From Belnapia sp. F-4-1 (GTDB lineage Bacteria; Pseudomonadota; Alphaproteobacteria; Acetobacterales; Acetobacteraceae), in the NCBI RefSeq assembly GCF_000802185.1, contig NZ_KN676113.1, positions 4,906,028 to 4,970,027 of the forward strand: a stretch of DNA of 64,000 bases, given 5' to 3'. The position numbers and the translations under genes were made by a program. Below the pieces are notes generated by a model, which was not told the origin of the DNA, searched no databases, and saw only the letters and a list, made by a program, of their open reading frames with translations. This document shows positions 27,962 to 37,244 of the stretch, one piece after another; within the stretch, counting starts at the first letter, position 1, and each line of letters opens with the position of its first letter.

Positions 27962-28317
27962 TAGACGGCCATCTGAGGCGATGGCGGGCAACACGGGAGC
28001 AGCTCGGCAATGAGCGGCTCGCAGAGGTCCGCATGCCCTTCACAACACTCCTTCACCAGGAACAGCATCATCTCGCGCAGGCGGTTCAGGTCAGCCCGGT
28101 AGACAATGGAGCGGCTGTGTCGCTCCGACTGCAGCAGCCCGGCGCGCGTCAGGACCGCCAGGTGCGTCGACATGGTGTTCTGGGGTACGTCGAGCCGACG
28201 CGCGACCTCACCCGCTGGCAACCCTTCTGGCTCGTGACGCACCAGCAGCCGGAACGTCTCCAGGCGGGTGCCCTGTGAAAGGGCACCTAGACAGGCCAAG
28301 GCGTCTCTAAATTCCAT
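27961..28317 (-). CDS. arsR: ArsR, arsenite-responsive repressor (Cys-Cys-x6-Cys type)
   Basis: ArsR/SmtB winged-helix repressor of 118 aa. The recognition helix region is VPQNTMSTHLAVLTRAG. The classic ELCVCDL metalloid site in the DNA-binding helix is absent. Cysteines cluster at the C-terminus: Cys91, Cys92 and Cys99, plus Cys109 and Cys110. This resembles the Acidithiobacillus-type ArsR, where a C-terminal Cys triad binds As(III). First gene of the minus-strand ars operon, so it should autoregulate. An AT-rich stretch (CATATATCGA) at 28316-28325 overlaps the start and the bases just upstream. Confidence 0.93.
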   Translation of the reverse strand: MEFRDALACLGALSQGTRLETFRLLVRHEPEGLPAGEVARRLDVPQNTMSTHLAVLTRAGLLQSERHSRSIVYRADLNRLREMMLFLVKECCEGHADLCEPLIAELLPCCPPSPQMAV

Positions 28318-28480
28318 ATATCGAGTGTGGTGGATGTATCCCGAAAGTCAAGCGCGTCAGAATACCTGTTGGAGCGCTCAGGGAGATGGGATTCGAGAGA
28401 TGGGTCGTTCAGGGGGATAACATGCCAGCTTCGTTGCGCTAGATGCCCCGCTGTGAAGCAGAGCCTCTGGAGTGCCCACA

Positions 28481-28957
28481 GTGGCGGTAGAGATTGAGCG
28501 TAAGTTTTTGCTGAAGAGCGATGAATGGCGGGCTGGGGTTGTCCAGACCTTTTCATTGAAAGACGGGCTGATTGCCCGTTTCGGTGAAGGCAAGGTCCGT
28601 GTCCGGCATGCGGGAAACCGGGCCTTCATCACCGTGAAGGGGCCGCGTTGTGGCATCAGCCGCCCTGAGTACGAGTACGAGATCCCGCTCACCGAAGCTG
28701 ACGAGATCCTTGCACTGTGCGACCTGCCACATGTCGAGAAGACGCGGCACATCGTGCCCTATGCCGGGCTGAAGTGGGCGGTCGACGTTCACCTGGGCCC
28801 ATTGAGCGGCATCGAGTTCGCCGAGGTTGAGCTTGGGCATCCGAACCAGCCGATCTCCTTGCCGCCATGGGCAGGGGAAGAGGTGACGGACGATCCCCGC
28901 TACCGGAAGACGACCTTGTTGAGCCTGGCCGCACAGGCGACACGGGCGGGTTCTTGA
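28481..28957 (+). CDS. CYTH-domain phosphatase/cyclase family protein
   Basis: CYTH protein of 158 aa with the hallmark EIERKFLL at the N-terminus and alternating acidic/basic strands (KVRVRHAGNRAFITVKG, YEYEIPLTEADEI, EFAEVELG) that line the triphosphate tunnel. Members hydrolyse inorganic triphosphate or thiamine triphosphate, or are class IV adenylate cyclases. The start is GTG at 28481, 9 bp after GGAG; a GTG at 28472 is also possible. It is divergent from arsR and convergent with arsJ. A link to arsenate or phosphate chemistry is speculative. Confidence 0.85.
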   Translation: MAVEIERKFLLKSDEWRAGVVQTFSLKDGLIARFGEGKVRVRHAGNRAFITVKGPRCGISRPEYEYEIPLTEADEILALCDLPHVEKTRHIVPYAGLKWAVDVHLGPLSGIEFAEVELGHPNQPISLPPWAGEEVTDDPRYRKTTLLSLAAQATRAGS

Positions 28958-28983
28958 GGTATCGGCACTCCTGACCGCTCTCT

Positions 28984-30210
28984 CTATCCCAGGGTAGCAA
29001 CCTCTCTTCTCTCGGGCAGCGCGAAGGTCAGAATGGAGCATGCCGTCAACATGGCGGCCGATCCCCAAAGGCAACCCTCCAGCCCAGCGTACTGGGTCAG
29101 GAGGCCCGAGAGCAGTATGCCGCCGAGGCGCCCTGCGGCGTTCGCCGCGTAGTAGAAGCCGACGTCCTCCGCGGCCTTCTCCGAGCCTGCGTAGGCCAGG
29201 ATGAGGTAGGAGTGCAGCGACGAGTTCACCGCAAACGCGAAGCCGAAGATGGCCAGTCCTGCGACCACGATCAGGTCCGGGCGGCCGACGGCGCCGGTTG
29301 CCAGCATCAAGCCGAGGGCAATGGGGATGATGGCCAGCGCCACACCCCAGAGGCGCGCCTCCAGCACCTCGCGGGACAGCCCGTCCGGGCTGCGGCGGAC
29401 CACCTGCGGCGCCAGGGCCTGCACGCCGCCGTAGCCGATCGTCCAGGCGGCCAGGAAGGTGGACACGCCGACGTAGTTCCAACCCTGGCTGTAGAGGAAC
29501 ACCGGCAGGCCCACGACGAACCAGACGTCGCGGGAGCCGAACATGAACACCCGGGCGCCCGCCAGCAGGTTGACGCCGCGGTTCTTGGCGAAGAGCTCCT
29601 TGAAGCTCTTGGACGCCTTGGCCTTGCCAAGCTCGCGCGGCAGGGACAGCAGCACGCCCATCAGGGCGACCGCGAGCAGCACCACCAATAGCCAGAGCGC
29701 CGGGCGGAAGCCGACGGCCTGGAGCAGGAAGCCGCCGAGGAAGAAGCCGAAGCCCTTCATGGCGTTCTTGGAGCCGGTGAACCAAGCGACCCAGCGGAAC
29801 AACTGACCGGCGCCCTGCTGCGAGGACGCCTTGATGGCCGACTTCGAGGCCGTCTTGGTTAGGTCCTTGGCTACGCCGGAGATGCCCTGGGCGCAGACGA
29901 CCCAGGCCACTGACGCGGCGGCGCTCCACGTCGGGTCAAGCGCCGACAGCATCAGCAGGCCGCCAATTTGGAGCGTCAGGCCAATCGCCAGCATGCGGGG
30001 GATGCCGAACTTCGCCGCCAGCCAGCCGCCGCCCAGGTTGGCGAAGATGCCCGCCGCCTCGTAGAGCAGGAACAGGAAGGCCAGCGTGAACGGCGTGTAG
30101 CCAAGCTGGTAGAAGTGCAGCAGCACCAGCATCCGCAACGCGCCATCGGTGAGCGTGAAGCCCCAGTAGGCACCGGTCACGACGAGGTAGTTGCGGACGC
30201 CGGACATCAT
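28984..30210 (-). CDS. arsJ: ArsJ, MFS exporter of 1-arseno-3-phosphoglycerate
   Basis: MFS permease of 408 aa with the ArsJ opening [20 protein letters not shown] and the family segments [16 protein letters not shown] and [17 protein letters not shown]. ArsJ exports 1-arseno-3-phosphoglycerate made by the partner GAPDH; the product hydrolyses outside to arsenate. Its ATG overlaps the gap stop by 4 bp, and the pair is the known two-gene As(V) pathway. Last gene of the long minus-strand operon. Confidence 0.94.
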   Translation of the reverse strand: MMSGVRNYLVVTGAYWGFTLTDGALRMLVLLHFYQLGYTPFTLAFLFLLYEAAGIFANLGGGWLAAKFGIPRMLAIGLTLQIGGLLMLSALDPTWSAAASVAWVVCAQGISGVAKDLTKTASKSAIKASSQQGAGQLFRWVAWFTGSKNAMKGFGFFLGGFLLQAVGFRPALWLLVVLLAVALMGVLLSLPRELGKAKASKSFKELFAKNRGVNLLAGARVFMFGSRDVWFVVGLPVFLYSQGWNYVGVSTFLAAWTIGYGGVQALAPQVVRRSPDGLSREVLEARLWGVALAIIPIALGLMLATGAVGRPDLIVVAGLAIFGFAFAVNSSLHSYLILAYAGSEKAAEDVGFYYAANAAGRLGGILLSGLLTQYAGLEGCLWGSAAMLTACSILTFALPERREVATLG

Positions 30211-31250
30211 GCCCCCCGTTCGATGACGATGTTGGCCAAGTCCACCATCCGGCAGGCGTAGCCCATCTCATTGTCGTACCACGCGTAGACCTTCAGCAGG
30301 GTGCCGTCGGTCACCATGGTGCTCGGCCCGTCCACGATGGCGCTGCGGGTGTCGTTCGCGTAATCGGCCGAAACGAGCGGTCGCGTCTCAAAGCCAAGGA
30401 TGCCCGCGAGTGGCCCTGCCGCTGCTGAACGGAACAGCTCGTTGACCTCGGTTTCGGTGGTCTCGCGCTGCATCTCGAAGACGGCGTCCGTCAGCGAGGC
30501 GTTCAGCACCGGCGCCCGGACGGCATGGCCATTCAGGCGGCCCTTAAGTTCGGGGTAGATGAGCGAGATGGCCGTGGCGCTGCCGGTCGTCGTCGGCTGG
30601 AGGGACAGCATGGCCGAGCGGGCCCGGCGCAGGTCCTTGTGCGGAGCGTCCACAACCACGTTGGTGTTCGTCGGGTCGTGAATGGTGGTGATCTGGCCGT
30701 GCCGGATGCCGATGGCCTCGTGGACCACCTTCACCACCGGGGCGAGGCAGTTGGTGGTGCAGGAGGCGGCGGTCAGCAACCGGTGCTCCCTCGGGTCGTA
30801 GCGGTCTTCATTGACACCGACCACCACGTTCAGGGCGGAGCCATCCTTGACCGGCGCCGCGACGATGACGCGCTTCACGCCACGGTCGAAGTAACCCTGG
30901 AGCTGCTCCTGTTTCAGGAACTTGCCCGTGCATTCCAGGACGACCTCGCAGCCGAGGTCGCCCCACGGCACATCGGCGGGGCTGGCTTCCGCGCTGAAGC
31001 CGAGGCGCCGGTTGCCGATGGTGATAGCGCGGTCGTCCTCCGCCCCGATCCGCTCGCGCCAGCGGCCGTGGATGCTGTCGAACTCGAGGAGGTGGGCGGT
31101 GGCCTCGGCGCCGCCCTTGAGTTCGTTCACGTGGACGACGTCCAGCCGGTTCCCCACGCGTGGATCGTCATTCTCCCGGAAGACGCCGCCCAGGCCCGCG
31201 CGGAGCGCCAGCCTACCAATGCGACCCATACCATTGATGCCTATGCGCAT
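30207..31250 (-). CDS. gap: Arsenate-resistance glyceraldehyde-3-phosphate dehydrogenase
   Basis: GAPDH of 347 aa, partner of ArsJ. The NAD motif is [13 protein letters not shown] and the catalytic Cys lies in [10 protein letters not shown]. Later blocks ([26 protein letters not shown]) are intact. With arsenate in place of phosphate it forms 1-arseno-3-phosphoglycerate for export by ArsJ. Start chosen at the ATG at 31250, at the canonical N-terminus and 1 bp after the arsR-arsC fusion stop. Location, not sequence, indicates the arsenic role rather than glycolysis. Confidence 0.92.
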   Translation of the reverse strand: MRIGINGMGRIGRLALRAGLGGVFRENDDPRVGNRLDVVHVNELKGGAEATAHLLEFDSIHGRWRERIGAEDDRAITIGNRRLGFSAEASPADVPWGDLGCEVVLECTGKFLKQEQLQGYFDRGVKRVIVAAPVKDGSALNVVVGVNEDRYDPREHRLLTAASCTTNCLAPVVKVVHEAIGIRHGQITTIHDPTNTNVVVDAPHKDLRRARSAMLSLQPTTTGSATAISLIYPELKGRLNGHAVRAPVLNASLTDAVFEMQRETTETEVNELFRSAAAGPLAGILGFETRPLVSADYANDTRSAIVDGPSTMVTDGTLLKVYAWYDNEMGYACRMVDLANIVIERGA

Positions 31251-31251
31251 C

Positions 31252-32112
31252 TCAACGGTCCTTTGCGACAGAGAGGGGGGCCTGCGCGAGGTCATCCAGC
31301 TGGTGCCGCAGCGACATGCGGTCCAACGCCTCGAACTTCAGGTTGGTGAAGATGCCAATACGCCGATGCAGGTTAGCGTAGAGCTCATTGAGTAGGAGCA
31401 CCCGCTCGCTGGATCCAGGCTCGAACTTGCCGGGTCCTGGCAGTGGCCAGGATGCCGTGATCGCCTGGTCGCCGAAGTCGGGACAGTTCTGGCCCTGAAG
31501 GGTGTCACACAGCGCTATCACGAAATCCATGCGAGGCGCTTCCCTGTGCATGAACTCCTGCCAGGATTTGCTGCGGATGCCTGACACGTCGTGACCGAGA
31601 GTCTCGAGCTTCTCAACAACTTCCGGCATAGGCTGCGGCGCCGGGTCAGACCCCGCCGAATAGGCCCGGAAGCGGTCCCCTCCCAGCTTCCTCAAAATCG
31701 CCTCAGCCATCAGCGAGCGCGCGGAGTTGCGCGTACACAGGAAGAGGACGTTGAAGGCAGGCGTCATCGGGGAGTTCTCCGGGGAGGAGGCGAGCATTGG
31801 CAAGGTCAGCGCTCCGCAAAGCTCGGGTTGGCCGCCGCAACAGGTCTCTGTGAGGAAGGCGATGGTTTGACGGAGGCGGTCGACCTGGACGGCGTAGATC
31901 AGGCTGCGGCCCTGCCGGGTCGGGCGGATCAACCCAACCTGCTCCAGGGCCCGCAGGTGGAAAGACAAGGTAGAGGGCACGATGCCGAGGGCTGTGCCGA
32001 TTGCGCCCGCGGAAAGGCCGCTGGGGCCTGCTTCCAGGAGCGTCCGAAGCAGGTCGAGGCGAGATTCTTGGCCAAGGGCGGCAAAGACATCAGCAGCGGC
32101 TGAGGATTCCAT
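31252..32112 (-). CDS. arsC: ArsR-ArsC fusion: repressor domain plus LMW-phosphatase-type arsenate reductase
   Basis: Single chain of 286 aa. Residues 1-105 are an ArsR winged helix ([17 protein letters not shown]) with an As(III) site like the separate ArsR, Cys91-Cys92-x6-Cys99. Residues 120-286 are an LMW tyrosine-phosphatase fold with P-loop CTRNSARS (Cys126, Arg132) and the redox pair Cys202 and Cys210. The general-acid motif normally reading WPLPDPxKF is WPLPGPGKF here, so the catalytic Asp is missing. It lies in the pstS-phn-gap-arsJ operon, 73 bp after phnE2. Confidence 0.9.
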   Translation of the reverse strand: MESSAAADVFAALGQESRLDLLRTLLEAGPSGLSAGAIGTALGIVPSTLSFHLRALEQVGLIRPTRQGRSLIYAVQVDRLRQTIAFLTETCCGGQPELCGALTLPMLASSPENSPMTPAFNVLFLCTRNSARSLMAEAILRKLGGDRFRAYSAGSDPAPQPMPEVVEKLETLGHDVSGIRSKSWQEFMHREAPRMDFVIALCDTLQGQNCPDFGDQAITASWPLPGPGKFEPGSSERVLLLNELYANLHRRIGIFTNLKFEALDRMSLRHQLDDLAQAPLSVAKDR

Positions 32113-32185
32113 TGGATTTATGCCTAGCGGTCGCGGCGCGGCGCCGGACCCGCTCCTGCCAAGTACATGAGGCTGCGTCCGGTGT

Positions 32186-33007
32186 TCACGTGATTGCCCT
32201 CCGCACCTGGGCGCTCACCCACTCGCTGACGATTACGGTGGCCAGGATGAGCAACAGAATCACGCTCACCTGGGGCCAGGCGAGGGTCGCCACGGATGCT
32301 TCTAGCTGCAGGCCGATACCACCGGCCCCGACCAGCCCCAGCACCGTGGCTTCCCGGATGTTTATGTCCCAGCGGAACACGCCGATTCCCGCAATGGTGG
32401 GCGCGACCTGCGGCGCGATGCTCCAGGCGAGAACCTGGGCAGGAGAGGCGCCAGTAGCTTCGGTAGCCTCGACCTGGGCTCGGTCGATTTCCTCAATGGC
32501 TTCGTAGAGCAGCTTGCCGACGAAGCCGACTGACCGAAGAGCGATGGCGATGGTTCCAGCAAGCGGTCCCGGCCCGATGATGACGACCAGCAGCAACGCC
32601 CAGATGAGGCTGTTAATCGACCGGCTGGCAACGATGACGAGGAGCGCGAGGGGGCGCACGAGGGTGACGCTCGGTGTCGTGTTGCGCGCCGCCAGGACGG
32701 CGACAGGAACGCCCAGCGCCATGGCAACCAGTGTGCCCAGCGAGGCCATGTTTACCGTGTCCCATAGCGGCTTCCATAGGACACCGGCGTATTCCCATCG
32801 CGGGGGCACCGCACGGGCTAGTAGGTCGGCGCCTTGCGTGGGCGCGTCCCAAACGAAGTCCCAAATCGTCGCGTCCGATATCGTACGGAACGACAGCATG
32901 GTTGCCAAAACGACCACCAGCCAGGCGCCCCAGGCCAGCAGGTCGCCCTTCACTGAACGACGGCGCCAGATTGAGGCCTCCACCCCTGAGCTGGGGAGCG
33001 ACGGCAT
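32186..33007 (-). CDS. phnE2: PhnE-type ABC permease, second subunit
   Basis: Permease of 273 aa with about six helices and the PhnE coupling region (EEIDRAQVEATEATGASPAQ) followed by [17 protein letters not shown]. The ATG at 33007 shares a base with the phnE1 stop. The importer therefore has two different permease subunits, probably a heterodimer, unlike the single-permease phnCDE at 6594-9246. A 73-bp gap separates it from the arsR-arsC fusion gene on the same strand. Confidence 0.9.
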   Translation of the reverse strand: MPSLPSSGVEASIWRRRSVKGDLLAWGAWLVVVLATMLSFRTISDATIWDFVWDAPTQGADLLARAVPPRWEYAGVLWKPLWDTVNMASLGTLVAMALGVPVAVLAARNTTPSVTLVRPLALLVIVASRSINSLIWALLLVVIIGPGPLAGTIAIALRSVGFVGKLLYEAIEEIDRAQVEATEATGASPAQVLAWSIAPQVAPTIAGIGVFRWDINIREATVLGLVGAGGIGLQLEASVATLAWPQVSVILLLILATVIVSEWVSAQVRRAIT

Positions 33008-33834
33008 CAAAGCGCCGCCTTCCGGATGACGCCGCTGGCGTATTCGCACGCCATGACAATTAAGATGATGAGTAGGAGGATTGCTGCGGCTGTGTCGAAC
33101 TCATAGCGGTCAAGCGAGGTGTTCAGGGTTGCCCCAATGCCGCCTGCACCGACGATGCCCAGGACCGCGGATTCCCGAAAGTTGATGTCCACCCGGTAAA
33201 GCGAGAGACCAAGGAGGCGCGGCTTCACCTGGGGCAGAATTCCCCAGGTCAGAGCCTGCAGCCACGAGCCGCCGGTCGCCCGCATGGCTTCGAGCTGGGC
33301 AGGATCTGTCGCCTCAATGTCCTCGGCCAGCAGCTTGCCGACGAAGCCGACAGTGGCGAATGCCAGCGTGAGCGTTCCGGCCAAGGGGCCGAAGCCGAAC
33401 ATGGCCACGAACAAGATCGCAACCAGCACCTCTTGGAACGTTCGGCTGACCACCAGGATGGACCGACACGCAAGGTAGATCGGCCGGGGCGCTAAGTTGC
33501 GGGCCGCGCCGACGGCCACCGGCACCGAAAGCGCCAGTCCGAGGACCGTCGACACGACCGTCATGGTCACACTTTCGAGGAGGCCCTCGGCGATGTCGTC
33601 GGACTTGGAGATGAAGTCTGGTGGTAGGAACGCCGCCATGAACCGCACGCCACGAGCCCAGCCCTCCGCGGCCCGGGCCCAGTTGATCTCCATGAAGACC
33701 AAGGCGGCCACCAGCCACGCCAGCCCACCGAGGATGAGGGACCAGCGCAGCACTGGGCTTGCGATCAGCGGCGGCGGGCGCCACTGAGCGGCCAGTGCCG
33801 TGTGAGCCTCCGCCGTCGGTTGCGAGGCGCTCAT
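33007..33834 (-). CDS. phnE1: PhnE-type ABC permease, first subunit
   Basis: Permease of 275 aa, with start at the ATG at 33834 overlapping the phnC stop (ATGA). Helices run from residue 30 to the end. The coupling loop is [20 protein letters not shown], then [17 protein letters not shown]. Same family as phnE2 but clearly diverged. Longer upstream reading is only the antisense-like overlap with phnC. Confidence 0.9.
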   Translation of the reverse strand: MSASQPTAEAHTALAAQWRPPPLIASPVLRWSLILGGLAWLVAALVFMEINWARAAEGWARGVRFMAAFLPPDFISKSDDIAEGLLESVTMTVVSTVLGLALSVPVAVGAARNLAPRPIYLACRSILVVSRTFQEVLVAILFVAMFGFGPLAGTLTLAFATVGFVGKLLAEDIEATDPAQLEAMRATGGSWLQALTWGILPQVKPRLLGLSLYRVDINFRESAVLGIVGAGGIGATLNTSLDRYEFDTAAAILLLIILIVMACEYASGVIRKAAL

Positions 33835-34700
33835 GCCAGGCCTGCCAGCCGCTCGACATCGGGCAGGGTACCACGCTGCGGCGAACGGTCTTCCTTCGCG
33901 TCCTTGGCACCCTGGCCCAGCGTGGCCGACCAATCCTCCACTCCGTAGATGGACGTCAGGGCTGCCGCATCCAGGCTGCCAGGGGCTCCATCGAAGACAA
34001 TGGCGCCCGACCGCAAGCCCACAATCCGCATGGCGAACTGCCGCGCCAGCGCGACATCGTGGATATTGATGATGGCGGCGAGCCCGCGCTCGGCACAGAG
34101 CTCCAGTATAAGACGCATGATTTGTCGGCTGGTCTTCGGGTCGAGGCTGGCGGTTGGCTCGTCCACCAGGAGGAGTTCCGGGCGCTGCATCAGGGCGCGG
34201 ACGATGCCGACGCGCTGCCGCTGGCCGCCGGAGAGCGCGTCTGCCCGCTTGTTCGCCATGTCTGCCAGGCCAACGCGGTCGAGGAGAGCAAAGGCTTCCG
34301 CCACGTCGCTCATCGGGAAACGTCGGAACCAGGAACGCCAAAAGCCGACATAGCCAAGGCGGCCGGAAAGCGCGTTCTCCATGACCGTCAGCCGCTCGAT
34401 CAGGGCGTACTCCTGAAAAATCATCCCCATGCGCCTGCGCGCTCGACGGAGGGCTCGGGAGCCGAGGCCGGTCACTTCGGTGCCGTCGAGGCGGACCACG
34501 CCCGATGTCGGCTGCACGAGCTGGTTGACGCAGCGGATGAGGGTGGACTTGCCCGCGCCCGAGGGCCCGATAAGCGCGACCACCTCGCCACGATCCACCC
34601 GGAGGTCGACCTCACGAAGGGCAAGGTCACCGGTGGGATAACGCTTGCTCAGGCGCGCCACCTCAAGGACGGCTAGGCGATCCAGGGACCGATCAGACAT
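33831..34700 (-). CDS. phnC: PhnC-type ABC transporter ATPase (second copy)
   Basis: ATPase of 289 aa. Walker A is GPSGAGKST, the Q-loop is [11 protein letters not shown], the signature is LSGGQRQR, Walker B is LLLVDEP, and the H-loop is INIHDVALA. It carries a C-terminal extension of about 40 residues (from [20 protein letters not shown]) beyond the usual end. It works with the phnD-type binding protein and two permeases in the arsenate operon. Confidence 0.9.
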   Translation of the reverse strand: MSDRSLDRLAVLEVARLSKRYPTGDLALREVDLRVDRGEVVALIGPSGAGKSTLIRCVNQLVQPTSGVVRLDGTEVTGLGSRALRRARRRMGMIFQEYALIERLTVMENALSGRLGYVGFWRSWFRRFPMSDVAEAFALLDRVGLADMANKRADALSGGQRQRVGIVRALMQRPELLLVDEPTASLDPKTSRQIMRLILELCAERGLAAIINIHDVALARQFAMRIVGLRSGAIVFDGAPGSLDAAALTSIYGVEDWSATLGQGAKDAKEDRSPQRGTLPDVERLAGLA

Positions 34701-34709
34701 CCGCGTGGC

Positions 34710-35687
34710 TCACCGGCAGGCGTATGAGACGTTGGTAGCTTGGTCGATCTGACGGATGACGCCCCAATGCTCTCGGTAAGTGATGGGCATGAACCTTTCC
34801 TGCGGCGGCTCGGACTTGCTGAACTCCTCTAGGAGCGGTGTTCCCTGCCAGTCGTAGGAGAAGAAGGCCGCTCGAATCTTCTCTGCGAGCGCGGGCCTGA
34901 GGTTGTGGGCGTAGCCGTAGGCGGTCGTTGGAAAGCTGTCGCTTCGGTAGATGGATCGGATGCGGGCCGCGTCGACAGTGTGTCGGGCCACCATCCGGCG
35001 CATCACGCTGTTCGCCACTGCTGCCGCCTCGTAGTCCCGATTGGCGATGCCGATGACCGAGTTGTCGTGGCGACCCGAGAAGTTCGAGCGGTAGTCGGTA
35101 CCCTCGCGGAGATTGAACTGCCCCTGCAGCAAGGCCACTGGCGCTTTGTAGCCGGAATTCGAGGTTTGCTGGGAAAAGGTAACCGTTCGCCCGCGCAGGT
35201 CTTCGAGCTTCTGAATGGGGCTCTCGGAGGGCACGATGATCTCCATCTCGTAGCCGAACTCGCCCGCCTTCGAGGCCATCATGGCGAAGGGCACGAAGCC
35301 CGAGCAGTTGACGGCGAGTGGCGTGGACCCGGTGTTGAAACCAGCCACATGTAGGCGCCCTGCACGCATCGCCTCAATCTGTGCGGCGTTGTTCTGGACC
35401 GCGAAGAACTGGATGCGCTTCCCGGTTTCACGACCGATGTGAGTAAGGAAACCTTCCCATACCCGGCGATAAACTGCTGGGTCCTCAACCGGGGTATAGG
35501 CAAAAACGAGCGTTGAGGGGTCAACGAGTTGGTTCGCGTCCTGCGGCGCGTCGGCGACCATGTCGCCATCTCGGTCGCAGTACCGGGCTTCGAGCGCACC
35601 GGGCGTGCAGCCCTGAGCTTGCTGCGCGGCGGCTGGGACCGATGTGAGCCCGGTCACGGCGATAAGCACGAGGAGTGCTTTCAGCAT
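34710..35687 (-). CDS. phnD: PhnD-type periplasmic oxyanion-binding protein (second copy)
   Basis: Binding protein of 325 aa. The Sec signal MLKALLVLIAVTGLTSVPAA is followed by a Cys-containing segment (CTPGALEARYCDRDGDMVAD) and the PhnD core (FAYTPVEDPAVYRRVWEGF, FAVQNNAAQIEAMRAGRLH, VTFSQQTSNSGYKAP). It has three or more cysteines, unusual for the family. Start chosen at the ATG at 35687 because the upstream 12 codons precede the signal. Phosphate, phosphite and arsenate are all possible ligands. Confidence 0.88.
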   Translation of the reverse strand: MLKALLVLIAVTGLTSVPAAAQQAQGCTPGALEARYCDRDGDMVADAPQDANQLVDPSTLVFAYTPVEDPAVYRRVWEGFLTHIGRETGKRIQFFAVQNNAAQIEAMRAGRLHVAGFNTGSTPLAVNCSGFVPFAMMASKAGEFGYEMEIIVPSESPIQKLEDLRGRTVTFSQQTSNSGYKAPVALLQGQFNLREGTDYRSNFSGRHDNSVIGIANRDYEAAAVANSVMRRMVARHTVDAARIRSIYRSDSFPTTAYGYAHNLRPALAEKIRAAFFSYDWQGTPLLEEFSKSEPPQERFMPITYREHWGVIRQIDQATNVSYACR

Positions 35688-35715
35688 CGTGTGATTTCCT
35701 TGAGCGTGCTGCGTG

Positions 35716-36765
35716 TCAATCATTCGGACGCCGCGTCATGATAGTGCGGTCTCGCACCGCATCCCGGATCTGCAGCAGTCGTTCGGAGCCGACGGGCACC
35801 AAGCCGATACGCACAAGGTAACCACCAGGCGCCATGGCGCTGTCGGAGACATACTCGGCAAGGAACTCTTTGAGACCTGGCACCCGATCGAGATTCGACC
35901 TCTTCACATACAGGAAGAGAGGCCGCGAGAGAGGGTAACGCCCAGAGGCAATGGTCTCGACCGAATCGTCCATGCCCTCGATGGAGGAGCCTTCGATGCG
36001 CTCCCTATTGGCTTGCAGGAAGCTGAAACCGAAGACGCCGAGTGTGCCGTCGCGGCCGTCTGTAACGCGGCGCACGATGGCCTGGTCGTCCTCACCGCCG
36101 TCGATCCAGCCTCCGTCCTCCCTCACGGTGCTGCAAAGGCGGGTCCGCTCAGCGGCGTCCGTAATGGCCTGGATTTCCGGGAACGTCCGGCAGCCTGCCA
36201 GCATCGCTAGTTCGGTGAAGCTGTCGCGGGTGCCGGAGGTCCGCGGCGGTCCGATGACGCTGATGGGCCAATCTGGCAGGGAGGCCGAGATTTGACGCCA
36301 GGAGGTGAACGGGTTCGGCACGATGCGGCCGCCTTGCGGTACATCTTTGGCGACTCCCATCCAGAGCTGGGCAAGAGTGAAATTGGGCGAGGGCAACCCT
36401 TTGCGGTGCGCGACAACGATACCGTCGAACCCAATCGGGATTTCCATTATCTCATTAACGCCATTCCGGACGCACAAGCTGAACTCACCAGCCGTCATGC
36501 GCCGTGATGCATTTTGCACGTCGGGATGCTGGAGACTGGCGCCTCGGCAGAATTGGGCGAAGCCATGCACGGTGCCGGTGCTGGTAACCTGCACGCGCTC
36601 CCCTCCTGCCGCTCTCGCCATGCTACTGGCGACCGCGGAGGTGAAAGGGAACACCGTTGAGCTGCCGGTAACTTGGACTGTTTCACGCGGCTGTGCAGCT
36701 GCTGGAAGACCGCAGGTGGCCAGCATGGTCACCGCGAGGGAAGCCAGCATGACGCCCTTCGACAT
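35716..36765 (-). CDS. PstS-like phosphate-binding protein
   Basis: Periplasmic binding protein of 349 aa of the PstS family. The Sec signal is MSKGVMLASLAVTMLATCG up to AAAQ. Phosphate-cradle motifs VTGSSTVFPF, TSTGTVHGF and GPPRTSGTRDSF are present. No pstCAB genes follow; instead phnDCE1E2 do, so it may feed that importer, act as a scavenger, or serve as a sensor. The ATG at 36765 is chosen because the frame upstream to 36885 has no signal character. It is the promoter-proximal gene of the arsenate operon. Confidence 0.86.
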   Translation of the reverse strand: MSKGVMLASLAVTMLATCGLPAAAQPRETVQVTGSSTVFPFTSAVASSMARAAGGERVQVTSTGTVHGFAQFCRGASLQHPDVQNASRRMTAGEFSLCVRNGVNEIMEIPIGFDGIVVAHRKGLPSPNFTLAQLWMGVAKDVPQGGRIVPNPFTSWRQISASLPDWPISVIGPPRTSGTRDSFTELAMLAGCRTFPEIQAITDAAERTRLCSTVREDGGWIDGGEDDQAIVRRVTDGRDGTLGVFGFSFLQANRERIEGSSIEGMDDSVETIASGRYPLSRPLFLYVKRSNLDRVPGLKEFLAEYVSDSAMAPGGYLVRIGLVPVGSERLLQIRDAVRDRTIMTRRPND

Positions 36766-37086
36766 ACCGTGGCCGGACAGGCTCCGATGGTTCACACGTC
36801 CGATGTCACCACCGGGACGCCGCTCCGCCTCAGATGTCGGTGAACGTTTCGTTGCAAAGTCCAGCATAATTCCGAGACCTTTCACGCAAACACCCAGGCA
36901 GGTGACCTCAATTCGAGGTTTGCAGAAAGGTCATAGATTTTCAAAGTGCTGCTGTTTGTTACAGAACGGTGAAATTGGTGGCGGGTCTGGCTGGAGTAGC
37001 AGGGGGAGGACGCCATGCAGGATGCCCGCATGCGGAACCTCCAGTGCCCGAATCCAGCCCTGTTAACTGCCCGGCCACAGCATCCG
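36766..37086. promoter_or_regulatory. Upstream region of the pstS-phn-arsRC-gap-arsJ operon
   Basis: About 320 bp before the first gene of the long minus-strand operon, AT-richer near 36930-36980. It should hold the operon promoter and an ArsR-type or Pho-type operator, but no convincing Pho box or ArsR dyad could be picked by eye. Confidence 0.35.
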
Positions 37087-37240
37087 CTAGCGCGGCGTAG
37101 CCGCCAAACAGCACCAGCGCTTACCGTCCATACACCTTCGCGCCTGTCGCCGCCGCGACGCTTCCTTTTCTCCAGCCTTGGCCACGCCCTCGCGTTGACG
37201 CTCCAGCAGCAAACGGCGCTCGATACAGCCACGGATTAGA
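37087..37240 (-). pseudogene. Remnant of a resolvase/invertase-type serine recombinase
   Basis: The minus strand reads IERRLLLERQREGVAKA, matching the conserved segment E(R)xLxxERxREGxAxAKxxG of Tn3/Hin-type recombinases just after the catalytic domain. The frame then degenerates and stops at 37087. No catalytic domain is present. It marks an old mobile element at the border between arsenic cargo and the conflict-type genes. Confidence 0.6.
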
Positions 37241-37244
37241 TGAC

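Noticed and set aside
28553-29929. Minus-strand frame over the CYTH gene and arsJ
   Set aside because: Out of frame with ArsJ and antisense to CYTH; no recognisable domain.
36930-36980. Possible Pho box (CTGTAAC on the minus strand) upstream of pstS
   Set aside because: Only one weak half-site; the second direct repeat at the required spacing is missing.
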